DNA from: Pleodorina starrii
Lineage: Eukaryota > Chlorophyta > Chlorophyceae > Chlamydomonadales > Volvocaceae
Assembly: GCA_030267565.1 (NCBI GenBank)
Contig: BRXU01000016.1
Coordinates: 994,501 to 1,058,500 of the forward strand
Reading direction: 5' to 3'
Length of the DNA: 64,000 nucleotides
A program made the position numbers and the translations under genes. The notes under the pieces are model-generated. The model was not told the DNA's origin. It ran no database searches and saw only the letters and a program-made list of their open reading frames with translations. Below, piece by piece: positions 13,201 through 26,200 of this stretch (the first letter of the stretch is position 1; every line of letters starts with the position of its first letter).

Positions 13201-16200
13201 CCCGTCCCATCACCACACAACAACAAGACGCTCTCTCTGTGTGAAGCTGTGAACCCGCCGTGCCAGACACCTTCCACCACGGCAATGAGCCGCCCCGCCC
13301 GCCTTCCTCACCGCGGCTCCGAAGTCGTTGACCGGCATCACCGCCCCCCGGACCAGCACCGCATCCAACACGGACGACAGCCCGTCAGTCGCCAGGGAGG
13401 TGGTGGTGGGGCTGGGGCTGCAGCTGTCGGAACCGGTGGCGGCAGTCAGGTACACGCACGTGGAGGCCAACTGACCAGACCACCTGCAGCAGAGATAGAA
13501 AAGGGGGTGATTGTGATGGTCAGTGTGGTTGAGGCGGAAGCTGTAGGCAGGACTGGAGGAGGCACCGTAGGGAGAGTGCTCCGGCGGCTGGCCTGCTCCA
13601 TCCTGCAGCCGGCTGTCAGCTGGCGTATTTTGCCCGCAGGCTGATGAGGCATGGGAGGTTTTTCACACGTGAAGCCGTATTCTGTACGGCAAGAGGATCC
13701 AATGGATGTGGTGTCACGGAGGCCCCGGGACAACCTCAGCTGCAGTAGTCAGATACCCGGAGTGATCAAGCAGCAGCAGCAGCAGCAGCAGTCACCGAAA
13801 TTGGACGTGTCTGCCCCGGACAGACGTAGCACGGATTCGAGTGCTGTTGCGCACCGCCGCCGCACCGCACCTGGCCGTGTCCAGGGGCACACTGTACTGG
13901 AACACGAGCCTCAGAGTAGTGCTGCTCTGCTCCGTTCTGGTGGTGGCTTGCGAAACGGGGATTTCCCAGCCTGAGTCCTCACGCCCAACCTGCCGCGGGC
14001 GGTCTCCAGCCACGACACCAGCCGTCTGCTGCTGTGGCTGGGGCCAGGATTCCTGCCCCGCAGAACCTTCTAGCGCCAAGGCGCGCCGTCGCGACCCCGG
14101 CCCCGTGATATAGCCGTCGTCCTCAGCGCCATCGCTTTCAGCCCAGGTGCCATTGTTGAAAGCGTTAATGCCGCCGTTCAGGCCCGGTCCCGCGAAGGCG
14201 CGGCTGGCGCTGCCGTAGAATGTGTCGCCCCAGCCCAGTGTGCCGTTGATGAGGGCGCTGCGGTACTCGGCCTCGGTCCCGAAGGCCAGCACGTTGGTGC
14301 AGATGCGCACCGCCCGGTAGTCCTTCATGGTGATGCGCTTGTCCCAGGCGTGACCCCACATCTCGATGGGCATCCTGAGGGGAGGGAGGTGGAGTAGGGC
14401 GGGGCGGTCCGGAGGGATGGGGGCCGGTATTACCGTACCGTAGCATGGTGTCGTTGGTGAACCCGACGTGATGCATGAGAGGAAACCATCTCACGATGGG
14501 TTCGGGGGGCGGCGGGCACGACCGAGACCAAATGTTTCTGTCCTCAGCAGCCTCACTCACATCTCCCGCAGGCCTCGGTTGTAGCCGCCGGTTGACTGTG
14601 GCATCCGTCGGCGCCGGGGCCCTGTTGCCTGCTCGTCATGAGTATTGGATTCTGAATCCGGACCCGGGCCCAGCACGTCCGTCGGGCCCTCGAAGCCGCT
14701 CTCCACAAACAGAATCCCGTGGTCGCTACTGCCCAACCGCCGGCGGCTTCCGCTGCCTCCACTGCTATCACTGCTGCTGCTGCTGCTGGTGAGCAGCTGC
14801 CGCGGGCCCCCCTTCGCTGATGGTGCGACTTTCGTTGGCAGGGTATATGGGTAGGCGAAGGAGGGCAGCAGGGCCCTCAGGGGTATGGGTGTGCCGTCAG
14901 CGATATCGGGCACCCCCGCACCGCTGAGGTCCATGATCGTGGCGGCGATGTCCACCATGTTGCCCTGAGCCCGTGCAAAGGGATGTATGGTCAAATGCGG
15001 AGAGAGGTTTTTGTACAAGCGTTCAGGGAAGGAGATACGAACAACACGGCACGACAGCGATGGGTAGTGTGTAGGACGGTGGACTTGGGGCTCGTTCAAC
15101 TACCGATACCCAGGCACCTTCCCAACTTCTAAACCCACGTATTCCCCAGCCGCCCGGTCGCTCACCTGCCAATCCGTCACGTATCCAGGCGGGATGCCCG
15201 GGCCTGAAGAGCAGAACAGCAGCACAAGCAAGGGGCACCGGGATGGAGCGTGGAGGACGAGACGTTTGTGAACCCGTCGAGCGAGGGCAACGACACAGCC
15301 CCCTCACGACTGCAGCAGCCGCCTCCAACCAATCTCAACTGCTGCAGACGACATCCCTTCTCGAGATCTCGACACAACGTGCACATACAGTCATAGTCTC
15401 GCGGGGCGCCTGCACCTAGCCTCGGCCTCTCTCTCGACCTCTCTCGGCCTCTCCACGCCATCCGCCCGCTTGTCCGCCCGTCCGCCCGTTACATCCGTCC
15501 AGACTGCGGCGGCTGCAGCTTGACCACACAAATAAACCTGCTGCTGATACTCCCAGGGCGCTCACCCCTATAATATCCAGAGCCAGCCCCCAGTCTCACC
15601 CAGTTACGCTCGCGCACGCACCTCGTATGTAGAAGGGCACCCGTGTCACTTCCTCCCAATGAAACTGCTTGCCGTTGGGTTGTGCGTGGTTGCCCAGCTG
15701 GAAACCGTTATCGCTGGTGAAGATGAGGTACGTGTTGGACAGCTGGCCCAGGGAGGACAGCGTGGCGACTGCGGGGGGAAGGGTAAGGAGCGGGCGGGGA
15801 CCGGGGAGGGAGGCGGGGGTCTCCAGGTGCAGGCAGGGCGAGGCGGGGCGGGGCAGGCGCAGGGCGGGGTGAGCGAACAAAAGCTGGCAAGTGGTAGATA
15901 ATGATTGCTGCATTTTACTGCGGTGAGGCCGGTTGGCCTCCACGTTTGGGCTGCGGGCTGTTCGTGGCAGGCAGGACCGCCACCGTAAACAGGCAGTTTG
16001 TAGCCCATCGCCTCGTACTGCATGTGCTGATCTACGGAAAAAGGTCGCGGTGCGATACCATCACTTCAGCGCGGGAGCGACCCCTTCCTTTGGGCCTTTT
16101 GCCCCCATGTGAACCACATGGACAAGTGTGGTGTGTGTCGACTGGGGGCCACAGCGCAAAGAGCAAAGCTGCTCACGCTGCAACACCGCTCGCTAGCTCG

Positions 16201-18075
16201 ATTTCCCCCGATAATGCACAATCAAGTGGTAGAGCTCGATAAGGAGGGCGGCACGCACGCACACACACAACGCACCCAGTCGGTCAATCATCTCGTCCAC
16301 CGCCTTCAGCGTCCGCAGCCGCGCCAGGTAGTGCTTCTCCACGCCGCTGCTGCTCTTCAGCGCTTCCTTTATGAGACCCAACTCCGGTAGTGGAGCCACG
16401 TTGTGGTTGGGGTTCATGGGCAGCTGCGCATCGGAGAAGAGGCTCCTGTGGCGCTCCGCCGGCACCGGGAGTCTGCAGCCGCCCTGGTTGTTAGCGTAGT
16501 CGCACTGCATGTGCGGCGCGATGGGGGTGAGTTGCAAGTAGAAGGGCTGGTAGTTGGCGGCGCCCTTGGCCATGCCGGCGGCGACGGCCTCCCGGATGTA
16601 CTGGTCGGCCTTGTCGGAGATGACGTCGGTGCTGTACTGGTTCTCAAGAACCTACGCATGGGGGTTTGGGGAAAGAGTGAGGGGGGCGGTAGGGGGGCGG
16701 TTAGTTCATTCCGCCCATTCTTAGTATGTACTCGCCCCAGCTTCCATGCAAGCCCGATCTGGGAATTCGGCACCTTCACGGGTCCGCCGTTTTTGCTGAA
16801 GGCGGGGGTGTTGTACACGTACACGTACGGCTCCACCAGCGCATCCCACGTGTCCCAGCCCTTGGGGCACCTGTGGGGCAGGCCGTGGGGAATGAGGGTG
16901 TTCAGTAAAGCATGGGTTCGGGGCGTTATTGTAGACATTAAGGAAAGGACGGCTTCAGGGTCTGGGCTGTGCAGCACCACGCGAGGCCTTTCACGCAACG
17001 ACGCGTCTGCGTGCGGCCCACCTGAAGCGTGGGTCGGTTGGGTCCATTGCGTTCAGGAACTTGCCCACGTGCATGGTGCGGTATCCCGCCCGCTGCAGCC
17101 AGGTCGGCAGGTAGTCCTCGTCCAGCTTCTGGGACATGAACTTCCAGAAACTGCCTGGAGGGCGTCATTGGGCAGACGATGACACTTCACCAGAATAAAG
17201 GGGGTAGCAGCAGAGGTGTTGGTCAGCCACAGCGCTCCACGCCAAACCCCTTCCCGCCCCTGCTACCGCCGTGTCCCCAGCAGGGCCTCTTCCTGCCTGC
17301 CCCCTAGCTAGCCCGCCACCTCACCGTGCGGCTCAATGTTGCTGGTTACGTTGTTGTTGTGCGTGTACCGGCCCGTCATGAGGATGGTCCGCGAGGGGCA
17401 GCAGGCGGCGGTGGAGATGAGGAAGTTGCGCAGCTGCAGCCCCTGCTCCACAATGTGCTGGTTGAGGGCCGGCATGTAGGCGGGGTGGGTGGAGTTAAAC
17501 ATGTAGTCCTGGTCATCCTGAGAGGAGCAGCGGTGGGGTGTTGGGAGAACAACGTGGCGTCAATGGATGGCGAGGGGCTATCCGTAGAAGCGGGTCACTG
17601 GAGGATGGGTGACTGGAGAGGGTAAAATGGAAGGCGGGAAGGGAGGTGGAGGAGGGGCTAAAGGGAGGACGGTGGGTGCAAAAAAAGGGCGGGCGCGGCA
17701 AACCCCGCGGCACGGCACGTATTTCAGAACTATGTATCATGCATAATTAGTATCAGGACTATGTACTAACATATTCGTAAGGTGCCGTTTCCAGGAATCG
17801 TGAATGCAGTTGGGAAGTCTCGGAAGCTGAAGCTGCCCGGCGCGCGGGCCGACAGTACTGCGCCGACGCATCGTATGAGGCGGGCCGCCGCGGCAATTGA
17901 ACATATGCAGCCGCACAGGTACGCTCTGCTGCATAATAAGACGTACCGTGACGATAACAAGGAAGTTTGGTCGCGGGAAAAGCTGGGAGGCCCCGCATCC
18001 GGACAAAAGAATTAGCAGAAGCAGGGCAGGCGGCAGCCGTTCGCGTGCGGCGGAGCGGAGTCGCGACGAAGACAT
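10293..18075 (-). CDS. ARS: Arylsulfatase A with proline/glutamine rod and two modules inserted in its C-terminal subdomain
   Basis: Secreted sulfatase expected to hydrolyse sulfate esters in the periplasm or matrix. Exons in transcript order: 18075-17947, 17517-17325, 17154-17022, 16870-16774, 16651-16276, 15768-15622, 15203-15166, 14964-14561, 14374-13871, 13483-13312, 12853-12213, 11841-11664, 11198-10293; 1305 residues. A Leu-rich signal peptide (LPPALLLLILLSG) leads into RPNFLVIVT. Metal ligands DDQD are at 44-47, the formylglycine Cys of CCPSR at about 82, and the later ligands DNG lie in exon 6. A 38-base exon encodes GPGIPPGYVTDWQ. The core runs to VRICTN (about 534); some 640 residues follow (modules M1 and M2 plus a Gln-Pro-rich linker) before the core resumes at [13 protein letters not shown]. 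The start is the first ATG; the open frame runs slightly further up only through a TTG. All catalytic motifs look intact. The substrate is unknown. Confidence 0.9.
11110..12262 (-). other. Module M2 of sulfatase A (exons 11-13)
   Basis: Divergent second module: LQFSAVYV, AACQIL, VVCTAG, WFTVTLAPS, then LQSDAASYLGETYLRKYDI. The introns fall at the same two places as in M1. The middle exon 11841-11664 was recovered only because its phase and cysteine spacing fit. Confidence 0.65.
12760..13925 (-). other. Module M1 of sulfatase A (split over exons 9-11)
   Basis: Two-cysteine module of about 105 residues: LRLVFQY strand, STCVYL with first Cys, SDSC second Cys, [15 protein letters not shown], then a segment ending in LPYRNLYGI. 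Introns interrupt it after the first strand (phase 2) and after DFGAA (phase 0). The family is not recognised. Confidence 0.7.
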
Positions 18076-20202
18076 AGTAATCAAAGGATGTATAAAGTCG
18101 ACACAAGCGTAAAGTAATTTGTTAAGATCTGTTATCCGCTGAGAGTAACGTGGAACGCTGAGTCCCGAAGGACGGCTTTTGTAACCCGTTGTAACTCGCG
18201 ACGGTTAATCTGCTGTGGCCTGCGACGGCGAACTCATATCACCTGCAAAATTATTTATATAATCAACAATTTTACAAAGAGAATCAATCAATGTAATCTG
18301 TTTTATGCGTAAGCAGAGCACGCGAAACCGACGAGCGACTCCGCGACACTAAACAGCGTCGTGCAGCTCTGCGTTTACGTTATTATTGGTACATATTTCA
18401 TGAAACCTGTTTATACATTTTTGCATTTATTGCTTTCCGCTGCCTCTGTGAATGGCTTTAGCGACCGACGATTCACCAAGCGTCGTTGAGCCACCCGTAC
18501 ACTTCATTCGTTTGCAGAGGCCAGGCGCAGCAGTCATCGACGAGCTCAAAAGCCTCAACAAAAATATATTCGCTTACCATTACCTGCAATATGGACCGTG
18601 TTTGCGTTTAATCCTGTTCATTGCGGCGTGGCTTGTAAACGGAGCCCGAATCGTGGCTGGCGAGCAGCGAAACCGCGAGCGGAGAAAGACCTTACGAAGG
18701 CTCGTCGGCAGCCTGCACGTGCGAATGAACACGCTAGCTTATCTTTAATGGCGGATTGAAGGCGATCGACTTGGCCTGCCTGGATCAGCCCGCCTACGGG
18801 CGGGGGACGACTTTTCACCGTCTCAGCCCGGGATGAGAGGCTCTGAACTATGGTATTATGGCGCCTGTTCCTAGTATGTACTTTGAAAGCCATATGAAGT
18901 AATTCAAGAACAGTAACTTCAAGTCGGGAGCGCACGGTAGGTCCCAGGAGATGATTCCCGCTAAGTCCCCCTTTCCCTTGCCGGGACGGAACCCAGTTGG
19001 GCCTGGAAAGACCCACGGTTTCAGCCACAAACACGCCTAGGAATGTTCGCCCTGAACTATTTCCTTTCCGCACCTTGTGCATCCGTTGATGGCAGCGTGT
19101 TTGGCAGCTTGCGCGACTTCACGCCTTCAGGAGCGGCGGGATGGGGGCGTCACCTTGACATTACAAAAACGGTACCGCCGTACCGGTAGTCGCAATCGCG
19201 GATGCTACCGGTAGGCCTGCATGCGCGACGTCCAGCCGTGGGTACAGCAGGTACGGCACCGCAGCACGGCATGTCACGTCACAGCGACGCTTTTGCAAAG
19301 CCGGTTTAGTCCGCACTCGCGGCGCACATTCACACATTCAAACACATACGACATTATCGGCCGCAGCATCTATCGTAGGCTACCTAGTACCTACCTGGTC
19401 CCTCATTGTAACTCTCGCATCCTACATGTGCCGCTGCGCGACCACCCCTCATCACTGCCGTGGCCTCGACCTCTCTCCCGGGTCCTGCAACCTTGATCTC
19501 ATGGACTCGATTGTGCCCTTGCGTCAACGCGCAGCATCGTCAAGGTCGTCCAACTTCCAATGCATCTACCTACCAATCGCCCGAAGCTGCCCACAATGCC
19601 CATTCTTTGTTCAGTACCCCTGCATGGCATAACCTCCGGCGGCACCGCCGTGTCCCGTCACCACAAGCACCCCTGCATCGTACCTCCGCACGCTCCCGCG
19701 GTTTACCAAATGCTACCCCGGGTCCTCCTCTCAGTTCCCTCTCAGTCCCCTCTAGTCATGTTCCTCCTTCTCAGAATTCCGTGATGTCAGAACTGTCGGC
19801 CGCATGACAGGCTGTCCCCGGCTCAGCACCACACAAGGCCACTATTGCCTGGGCGGTCCTGTCACACCCTCCGTGGGGCTTTCATTTGCGGAGTTGCGCA
19901 CAGTGCACTGCTGCACCTTGCTGCCAAAGTGTTCGTGAGCCTCTTGATGTGGGGAGGTCGGAGTGCCTGGGCCCCAAACAACCTCCTGCATACTCCCTCG
20001 TTCGCCATCCATCCGTCCATTGCAACAACAAATACGGTGCCAGTAAAACGCTGCCAGTCTTGGCTCCGATATTAGCGGCGAAATTTAGACGTCATGGGTG
20101 CGTTCCGGCGCGCAGCCAAAAGCAACAACGCAGCGACGTTTCGGTCAGCCGGTCAAATCAGTCCGTTGGGCCAGGCGTTGACTCGGCATCACTCAGCATC
20201 AC
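18076..20202. other. Intergenic: upstream of sulfatase A and 3' flank of sulfatase B
   Basis: Contains the 5' flank of sulfatase A, which is AT-rich near 18240-18440, and the 3' flank of B, where the nearest minus-strand TGTAA is the TTACA at 19161-19165. No recognised gene beyond the weak small ORF at 18452. Confidence 0.4.
18452..18748 (+). CDS. Small hypothetical ORF, 98 residues, doubtful
   Basis: ATG-started open frame divergent from sulfatase A, containing a hydrophobic stretch (LRLILFIAAWLV) and a basic C-terminus. I recognise no family and see no clear promoter, and the length is within chance for this composition. It could be a retroelement remnant or a random ORF. Confidence 0.15.
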   Translation: MALATDDSPSVVEPPVHFIRLQRPGAAVIDELKSLNKNIFAYHYLQYGPCLRLILFIAAWLVNGARIVAGEQRNRERRKTLRRLVGSLHVRMNTLAYL

Positions 20203-23200
20203 TCAGCTTAGCGGCTTGGCGCTCTTCCGTTTCGGCGGCGGTGCGGGCTTTGCGTTCCCCGTCATCCAGCTGTTTTCTGAGTTTGGGAAATACCCGGTGG
20301 AGCAGCGCCCGAATGCAAACTTGCGCAGCCCGGCGTACAATCCGTCGTACTTTGGATCCATGGCCTCCTCGAAGCTGTTTACGGATCCGTCCGGGTGCAG
20401 CAGCTGGTAGGGATTGGAGCAGACGTCGCCGCCCTTGCAGTATCCCACCGCCGTCATCAGAGCATCCAGACGGTCAAGCAGCGCGGAGGGCGCGGTGGGG
20501 ATACGGTTGTTGAGCTCGTACGGATCCAGTACGAGGTCGTACAGCTCCCGGAAGCCGCCCATGCACCACACCACGTACTTGTAGCAGGTACCAATTTTGC
20601 CGCGGACCTCCGGGGGACGGGGAGGAGGGGGGCTGGGAGGGGGAGGCGGAGGCGACGGCGGCGGCGGGCGCGGTGGTGGTGGTGGCGGTTGTGGCGGGAG
20701 CCGCGGCGGCCGTCGCGGCGGCGGGCTGGGCGCCGGCGGCGAGGGCGGTGGTGGTGGGCCCGGCGATGGGGGTGATGGTGGTGAAGGCGGCGGTGATGGG
20801 GGTGAAGGCGACTGTGATGGTGGGGGTGGCGACGGTGGTGGTGGTGGTGATGGCGGCGGTGGTGGTGGTGATGGCGACGGTGATGGGGGTGAAGGCGACG
20901 GTGGTGGTGGCGATGGCAACGGTGATGGGGGTGATGGCAACGGTGATGGTGGTGATGGCAACGGTGGTGGTGGCGATGGCAACGGTGATGGTGGTGATGG
21001 CAACGGTGATGGGGGTAACTTTGACGGTGGTGGTGGCGATCGCGGCGGTGATGGTGGTGATGGCGGCGGTGATAAGGGTGATGGCGATGGGGATGGCGGT
21101 GGTGGCGGCGGTGATGGTGATGGGGGTGATGGCGCCGGTGGCCGCGGCAATGTAAGCAGCGGCGATGGTGACGGTGACGGTGGTGACGGTGGTGGCGGAG
21201 AGGAGGGCAGAGATGATGGTGGTGGCGGAGAGGGGGGCAGAGGTGATGGTGGTGGCGGAGAGGGGGGCAGAGATGAAGGTGGTGGCGGAGAGGAGGGCAG
21301 AGATGACGGTGGTGGCGGAGAGGGGGGCAGAGGTGATGGTGGTGGCGGAGAGGGGGGCAGAGATGAAGGTGGTGGCGGAGAGGGGGGCAGAGGTGATGGT
21401 GGTGGCGGAGAGGGGGGCAGAGATGAAGGTGGTGGCGGAGAGGAGGGCAGAGATGACGGTGGTGGCGGAGAGGGGGGCAGAGGTGATGGTGGTGGCGGAG
21501 AGGGGGGCAGAGGTGATGGTGGTGGCGGAGAGGGGGGCAGAGATGTTGGTGGTGGCGGAGAGGGGGGCAGAGATGAAGGTGGTGGCGGAGAGGGGGGCAG
21601 AGATGAAGGTGGTGGCGGAGAGGGGGGCAGAGATGATGATGGCGGCGGAGAGGAGGGCAGAGATGATGGTGGTGGCGGAGAGGGGGGCAGAGATGTTGGT
21701 GGTGGCGGAGAGGGGGGCAGAGGTGATGGTGGTGGCGGTGATCGTGGCGAGGGTGGCGGCCGAGAGGGTGGGAACGGAGAGGGTGGCATTGGTGACGGCG
21801 GTGGTGATGAGGGTTGCAGCGGAGAGGGTGACGGTGGCGCGGCTGAAAGCTGAGACGGAGGTCGCGGGAAGCCAATAGGAGGAGGCAGCTGAACAAGGAG
21901 TGAGGGTGAGGATGGACGTGTGGAAGCGGAAATTGAAGTGGGAGGCGTCTGAAAGGACGAGGACGGAGCGGGTGGGTATGGAGAGCGCGGGGCCAGCAGT
22001 GGGGATGACTTGGGGGAGGGACGCGATGAGGAGGGCGGCAAGGGAGATGGAGACGGTGGCGGTGGTGAGGGTCGTGTGGGTGGTGGCATCGGAGGTGGGG
22101 AGGCCGGTGGGGAAGGGCGGGAAGGGTTTGGAAAGGGGCCGAGGGGTGAGGGCCGCGCAGGGGACCTTCGGGGGAAAGGGAAGGGCGGTGGGAAGGGTGG
22201 TGGCGAAGGCGGGAATGGCGGCGGTGGGGATGGCAGAGGAGAGGGAGGCGGAGGGAAGGGCGCCGGCGGGGACGGGGACGGTCGTGGGAGGGGCGGTTGC
22301 GGCAGAGAAACGGATGACGGCCGGGGTGGAGGGGACGGGGGCGGCGACACGGGCGGCGAGACGGGCGTCGGAGATGACGGCGGCGACCACGTTTGCGCTT
22401 GCGGCGGTTTGGAGCTGTACGACGGTTGCGTGTTGGGCGTTGGCGGCGGCGATGGGCTCCAGGGCGGCGGGGCATATGAGAGCGGCGGTGAGGACTGTGG
22501 GGGAGCAGCCAGCGTGATCTTGAGGTCTGCAATGTCGTACACGGTATGATACAGCTCGCCAAGGTAGGAGGAGGGGTTGGCCTGCATGTCACGGACCTGC
22601 ATGACGGGGCAGAGGCGCGCGCGAAGTGGGGACACAAGTGGGCAGCAGAAATTACCTTAGTAGTAGCACATCCTCCTGCTGGGTCATGGACATATACTGT
22701 ACACAGCCAGCTCGCAGGGGGATGCGCCAGCAACACCCCTAACCTGCCGGCCCACACAATCGTACCTGACTACCTGACTACCACCGTACCTGACTACCAT
22801 CGTATGTGGCCTTACCCCCAATCGTTTTACGTTAAGTTAACATTTCTCCCGCTATTTACGGTACGTTTAACGGTGCACAGTTTGCATTTGCATCGATCCC
22901 CGGGGATGGCCGAGCGCCGAGCCCTCACCGCGGCCTCGAAGTCCGGCCCACTCAGCCGGGGGCTCTGTAGCAGCGCCACCAGCCCCCAGCTGCTCATCGC
23001 GCCCAGAGCCAGCGACGCCCCGTTGGGCGGCAACCCCGCCGTGCACTGTGACGCCGCCGAGGTGCTGTTGAGCAGGTACTTGCACGCGGCTTCCAGCTGC
23101 ATACGGAAACTGTACGGCATCGTACGGCACAACGAGCGTTATATACATGTTGTGGGGGAGGTACACAGGTAAGGGATGGGGCTTTATTTGGGGGATGGTA

Positions 23201-26200
23201 GGGTGGGCTGGGTGAGTGAGGTGGGTCAGGGCGCGCAGAAGGCATGTGGGAAAGCTGTGGGAAGGCTCGTGTCCGTGTCGAGATTGTTGCTGCTGCTGAT
23301 ATGCTGTTGCCGTAGAGCGAGAGACATCACCACTACTCGCTCTCAACAGGATGGCACACCTCGGAAGCCGCTGGTCCTAAAGGGCCGAACGCCGGACAGC
23401 TGTGTTCGGCCGCCGCTGTGAAATACGGGCACAGCACGCAGCACTCGCGCGTGACCCACCTTCCCAGTCCCCACTCTCCCTCGGTTCGTGGTTCGTACCT
23501 CTCCGCGCCCCCCGGCCCTCCCTGCCGCCCGCCTTCCCAAGGCCCTCTCTGGCCCTTGACCTTTGCGCCCCCGCCCACTCCCACAATTCCAACCCAGTAC
23601 AGCCCTTCACTCCCGCATCCCTTCCTTCCCCTTCAGTGTAACAACCACCACTGTAACAACCACTACAACAGTAACCCCCACGTGGTCAGCCAGGCCCCCG
23701 TATCTCCCTCACCGTACGGAGCTGTACTGCACCCGGTAGGTCACTGCCACTCTGAGCACCCTCACGAGGAGCGGCGGCGGCGGTGCTGGTGGTGGTGGCG
23801 GGCTGGGCGAGCCGGGCTGGCCAGGCCGTACACCGGGCGGCCATGACTTTGGCTGCGGCTGTAGCCGCTGTGGTGGTTGCAGCTTCGGTGGCTGGGCTGG
23901 GCTCGTTTGCGGCTGCTGCTGCGGCCGTGGCAATGGCGGCGGCGGTACGGCGGTGGGCACTTCCTGCAGCAGAAATCGATGCCGTACATCATCGTGGTGG
24001 ATCGCGGCGGCCGAGGAATCGGCATCGCTGGTGGTGGTTCCGGTGGCGTGGTCGCAGGTGGCGGCGGCGGCGGTGCCGCCGCCGGCGGCGGCCACTCCGC
24101 AGTAGACCGCCGTCACGGAGGCGATGCCGTACAGATTGCGGTACGGCAGCGGCAGGAACTGATCCGGATCTCGGGCCAAGTCTGCGATCTGGGTGGACGG
24201 GGAGAGAGTGCGGCGCCAGGGAGGAGGTAGCGTGGGACGTGGGGGAGTCGGCGGCGGTGCTTGGGGCTATCGATCGTTGCAATGGCCGGCGGGGGAGCGA
24301 GGGGAAAACCCCAGGGACTGGCCAGGAGCTGCAGCGCATTCCAACGTTTCAAGTCATGATCTATACGTGGATCTATACCGGTGCTCCTCCCTTTCCCTTC
24401 GGCAATGAGCCGCCCCGCCCGCCTCCTCACCGCCGCTCCGAAGTCTTTGAGCGGCATCACCGCCCCCCGGACTAGCACCGCATCCAACACGGACGACAGC
24501 CCGTCAGTCGCCAGGGAGGTGGTGGCGGGGCTGGGGCTGCAGCTGTCGGAACCGGTGGCGGCAGTCAGGTACACGCACGTGGAGGCCAACTGACCAGACC
24601 ACCTGCGGATTAGATAAGGATCGGATTCCGTTGGTTGGTTGGTTGGTTAGTTGATTGGTTGGTTGATGATGAGGGTTGATCCACCAGTAGGCTGATACGG
24701 TAGGCTGCGGTCAGATTAGGGCACTCACAGGATGATTTGGACCCCAGCAGATCGTTTCTATGGCCCCTACAGAGGTGTCCATCCATCCACAAGCAGACAA
24801 GCTGATGTTGTTAAGATGGGCCCCAGACCCTGGGAAGGGTAGAGCCAGCAGGCCAGACGACCGTGCAGTACAGCGGAGACGAGGCACCACGACTGCACAC
24901 CCAGAGTCCCAGACCAGACCAGACCAGACCAGGCCAAGCAAGTAAAACGACGACACAGGCGCACACGGCACGACACGACACGGCACGCCTGGCGCCTGTC
25001 ACATAACGTCGCACCCATCCAGTCACCTGTCGGCATGCAGGGGCTGGCTGTACACGAACGTCAGGCGCAGCATGTGCAGCACCGCCGTGGAGACGCCACC
25101 CACCGCTGCACCTCCGCCCGCGGTAACTCCGCGGTTACCCTGCTTCTCCTTGACTCCTGCTGCCCGTTCGGAGCGGCGTAGTGCTGCCACCACCCGCGCC
25201 CTGACGGCCGCAATGACTCTCATCACGTGCGCCTCCGTTCGTGCTGCGATGGCGGCGGTGGAGGCGTCAGCATGCTGGCCATAGGCCGCATGCTGGTCAG
25301 CAGAGCCTGCTGCCACTGAGCCGCCGTTGGCCCCGTTCGGAACCGCCGCCACCGAGCCGCCGCTATCCACCGGGCCTCCTGCGGCGCTGCCGCGAAGGCG
25401 ACGGTGGCGGGCGTTGGGGACGCTCTCGTCGGTGCTGTTGTCGTCCACAAAGGCATTGTCGTACGCGTTGATGCCGCCGTTCAGGCCCGGTCCCGCGAAG
25501 GCGCGGCTGGTGCTGCCGTAGAATGTGTCGCCCCAGCCCAGTGTGCCGTTGATGAGGGCGCTGCGGTACTCGGCCTCGGTCCCGAAGGCCAGCACGTTGG
25601 TGCAGATGCGCACCGCCCGGTAGTCCTTCATGGTGATGCGCTTGTCCCAGGCGTGACCCCACATCTCGATGGGCATCCTGAGGACGTGATGAGTAGTCGT
25701 AAAGGTGGAATGTAATGGGCAAATGGGCCACGTCAGGGCAGGCAGACGAGCGAATGGGCGTATGGGCCGCTTCCCCCCCAGTTGGGACAAAGAAACGGTG
25801 AGCGAGACGCGCCTCAACCAACCGCGGACGCCCAACGAGATTGATGACAGCAGGCTTGCGGCGTGGCACGCGTCGTTGCGACTCCACCAGCCTCAGGACG
25901 GGCATCACCGGATCTCATTGTAGGAAGAAGTAAGCGCTTCGAGGCGCTTCGAGGCATGCCGTATACGTACTTAAGCCCCCAAAAGGTGAAACCAAGCCTC
26001 GCTCACATCTCTCGCATTCCTCGGTTGTAGCTGTCAGCTGCCTGCGTCAGCCGCCGGCGCCAAGTCGCCGCCGCCCCGTCGTCGCCATTCGAGTCCGGGT
26101 CGTTATGGCCCAGCACGTCCGTCGGGCCCTCGAAGCCGCTCTCCACAAACAGAATCCCGTGACTGCTGCCGCCCAACCGCCGGCGGCTTCCGCTGCCTCC

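Noticed and set aside
20597..21853. Long Gly/Glu-rich + strand ORF opposite the rod of sulfatase B (and similar ones at 32269-33153 and 33376-34260)
   Set aside because: It is the antisense shadow of Pro-rich coding sequence: CCN codons read as GGN on the other strand stay open. The minus strand has the conserved modules, splice sites and enzyme C-terminus.
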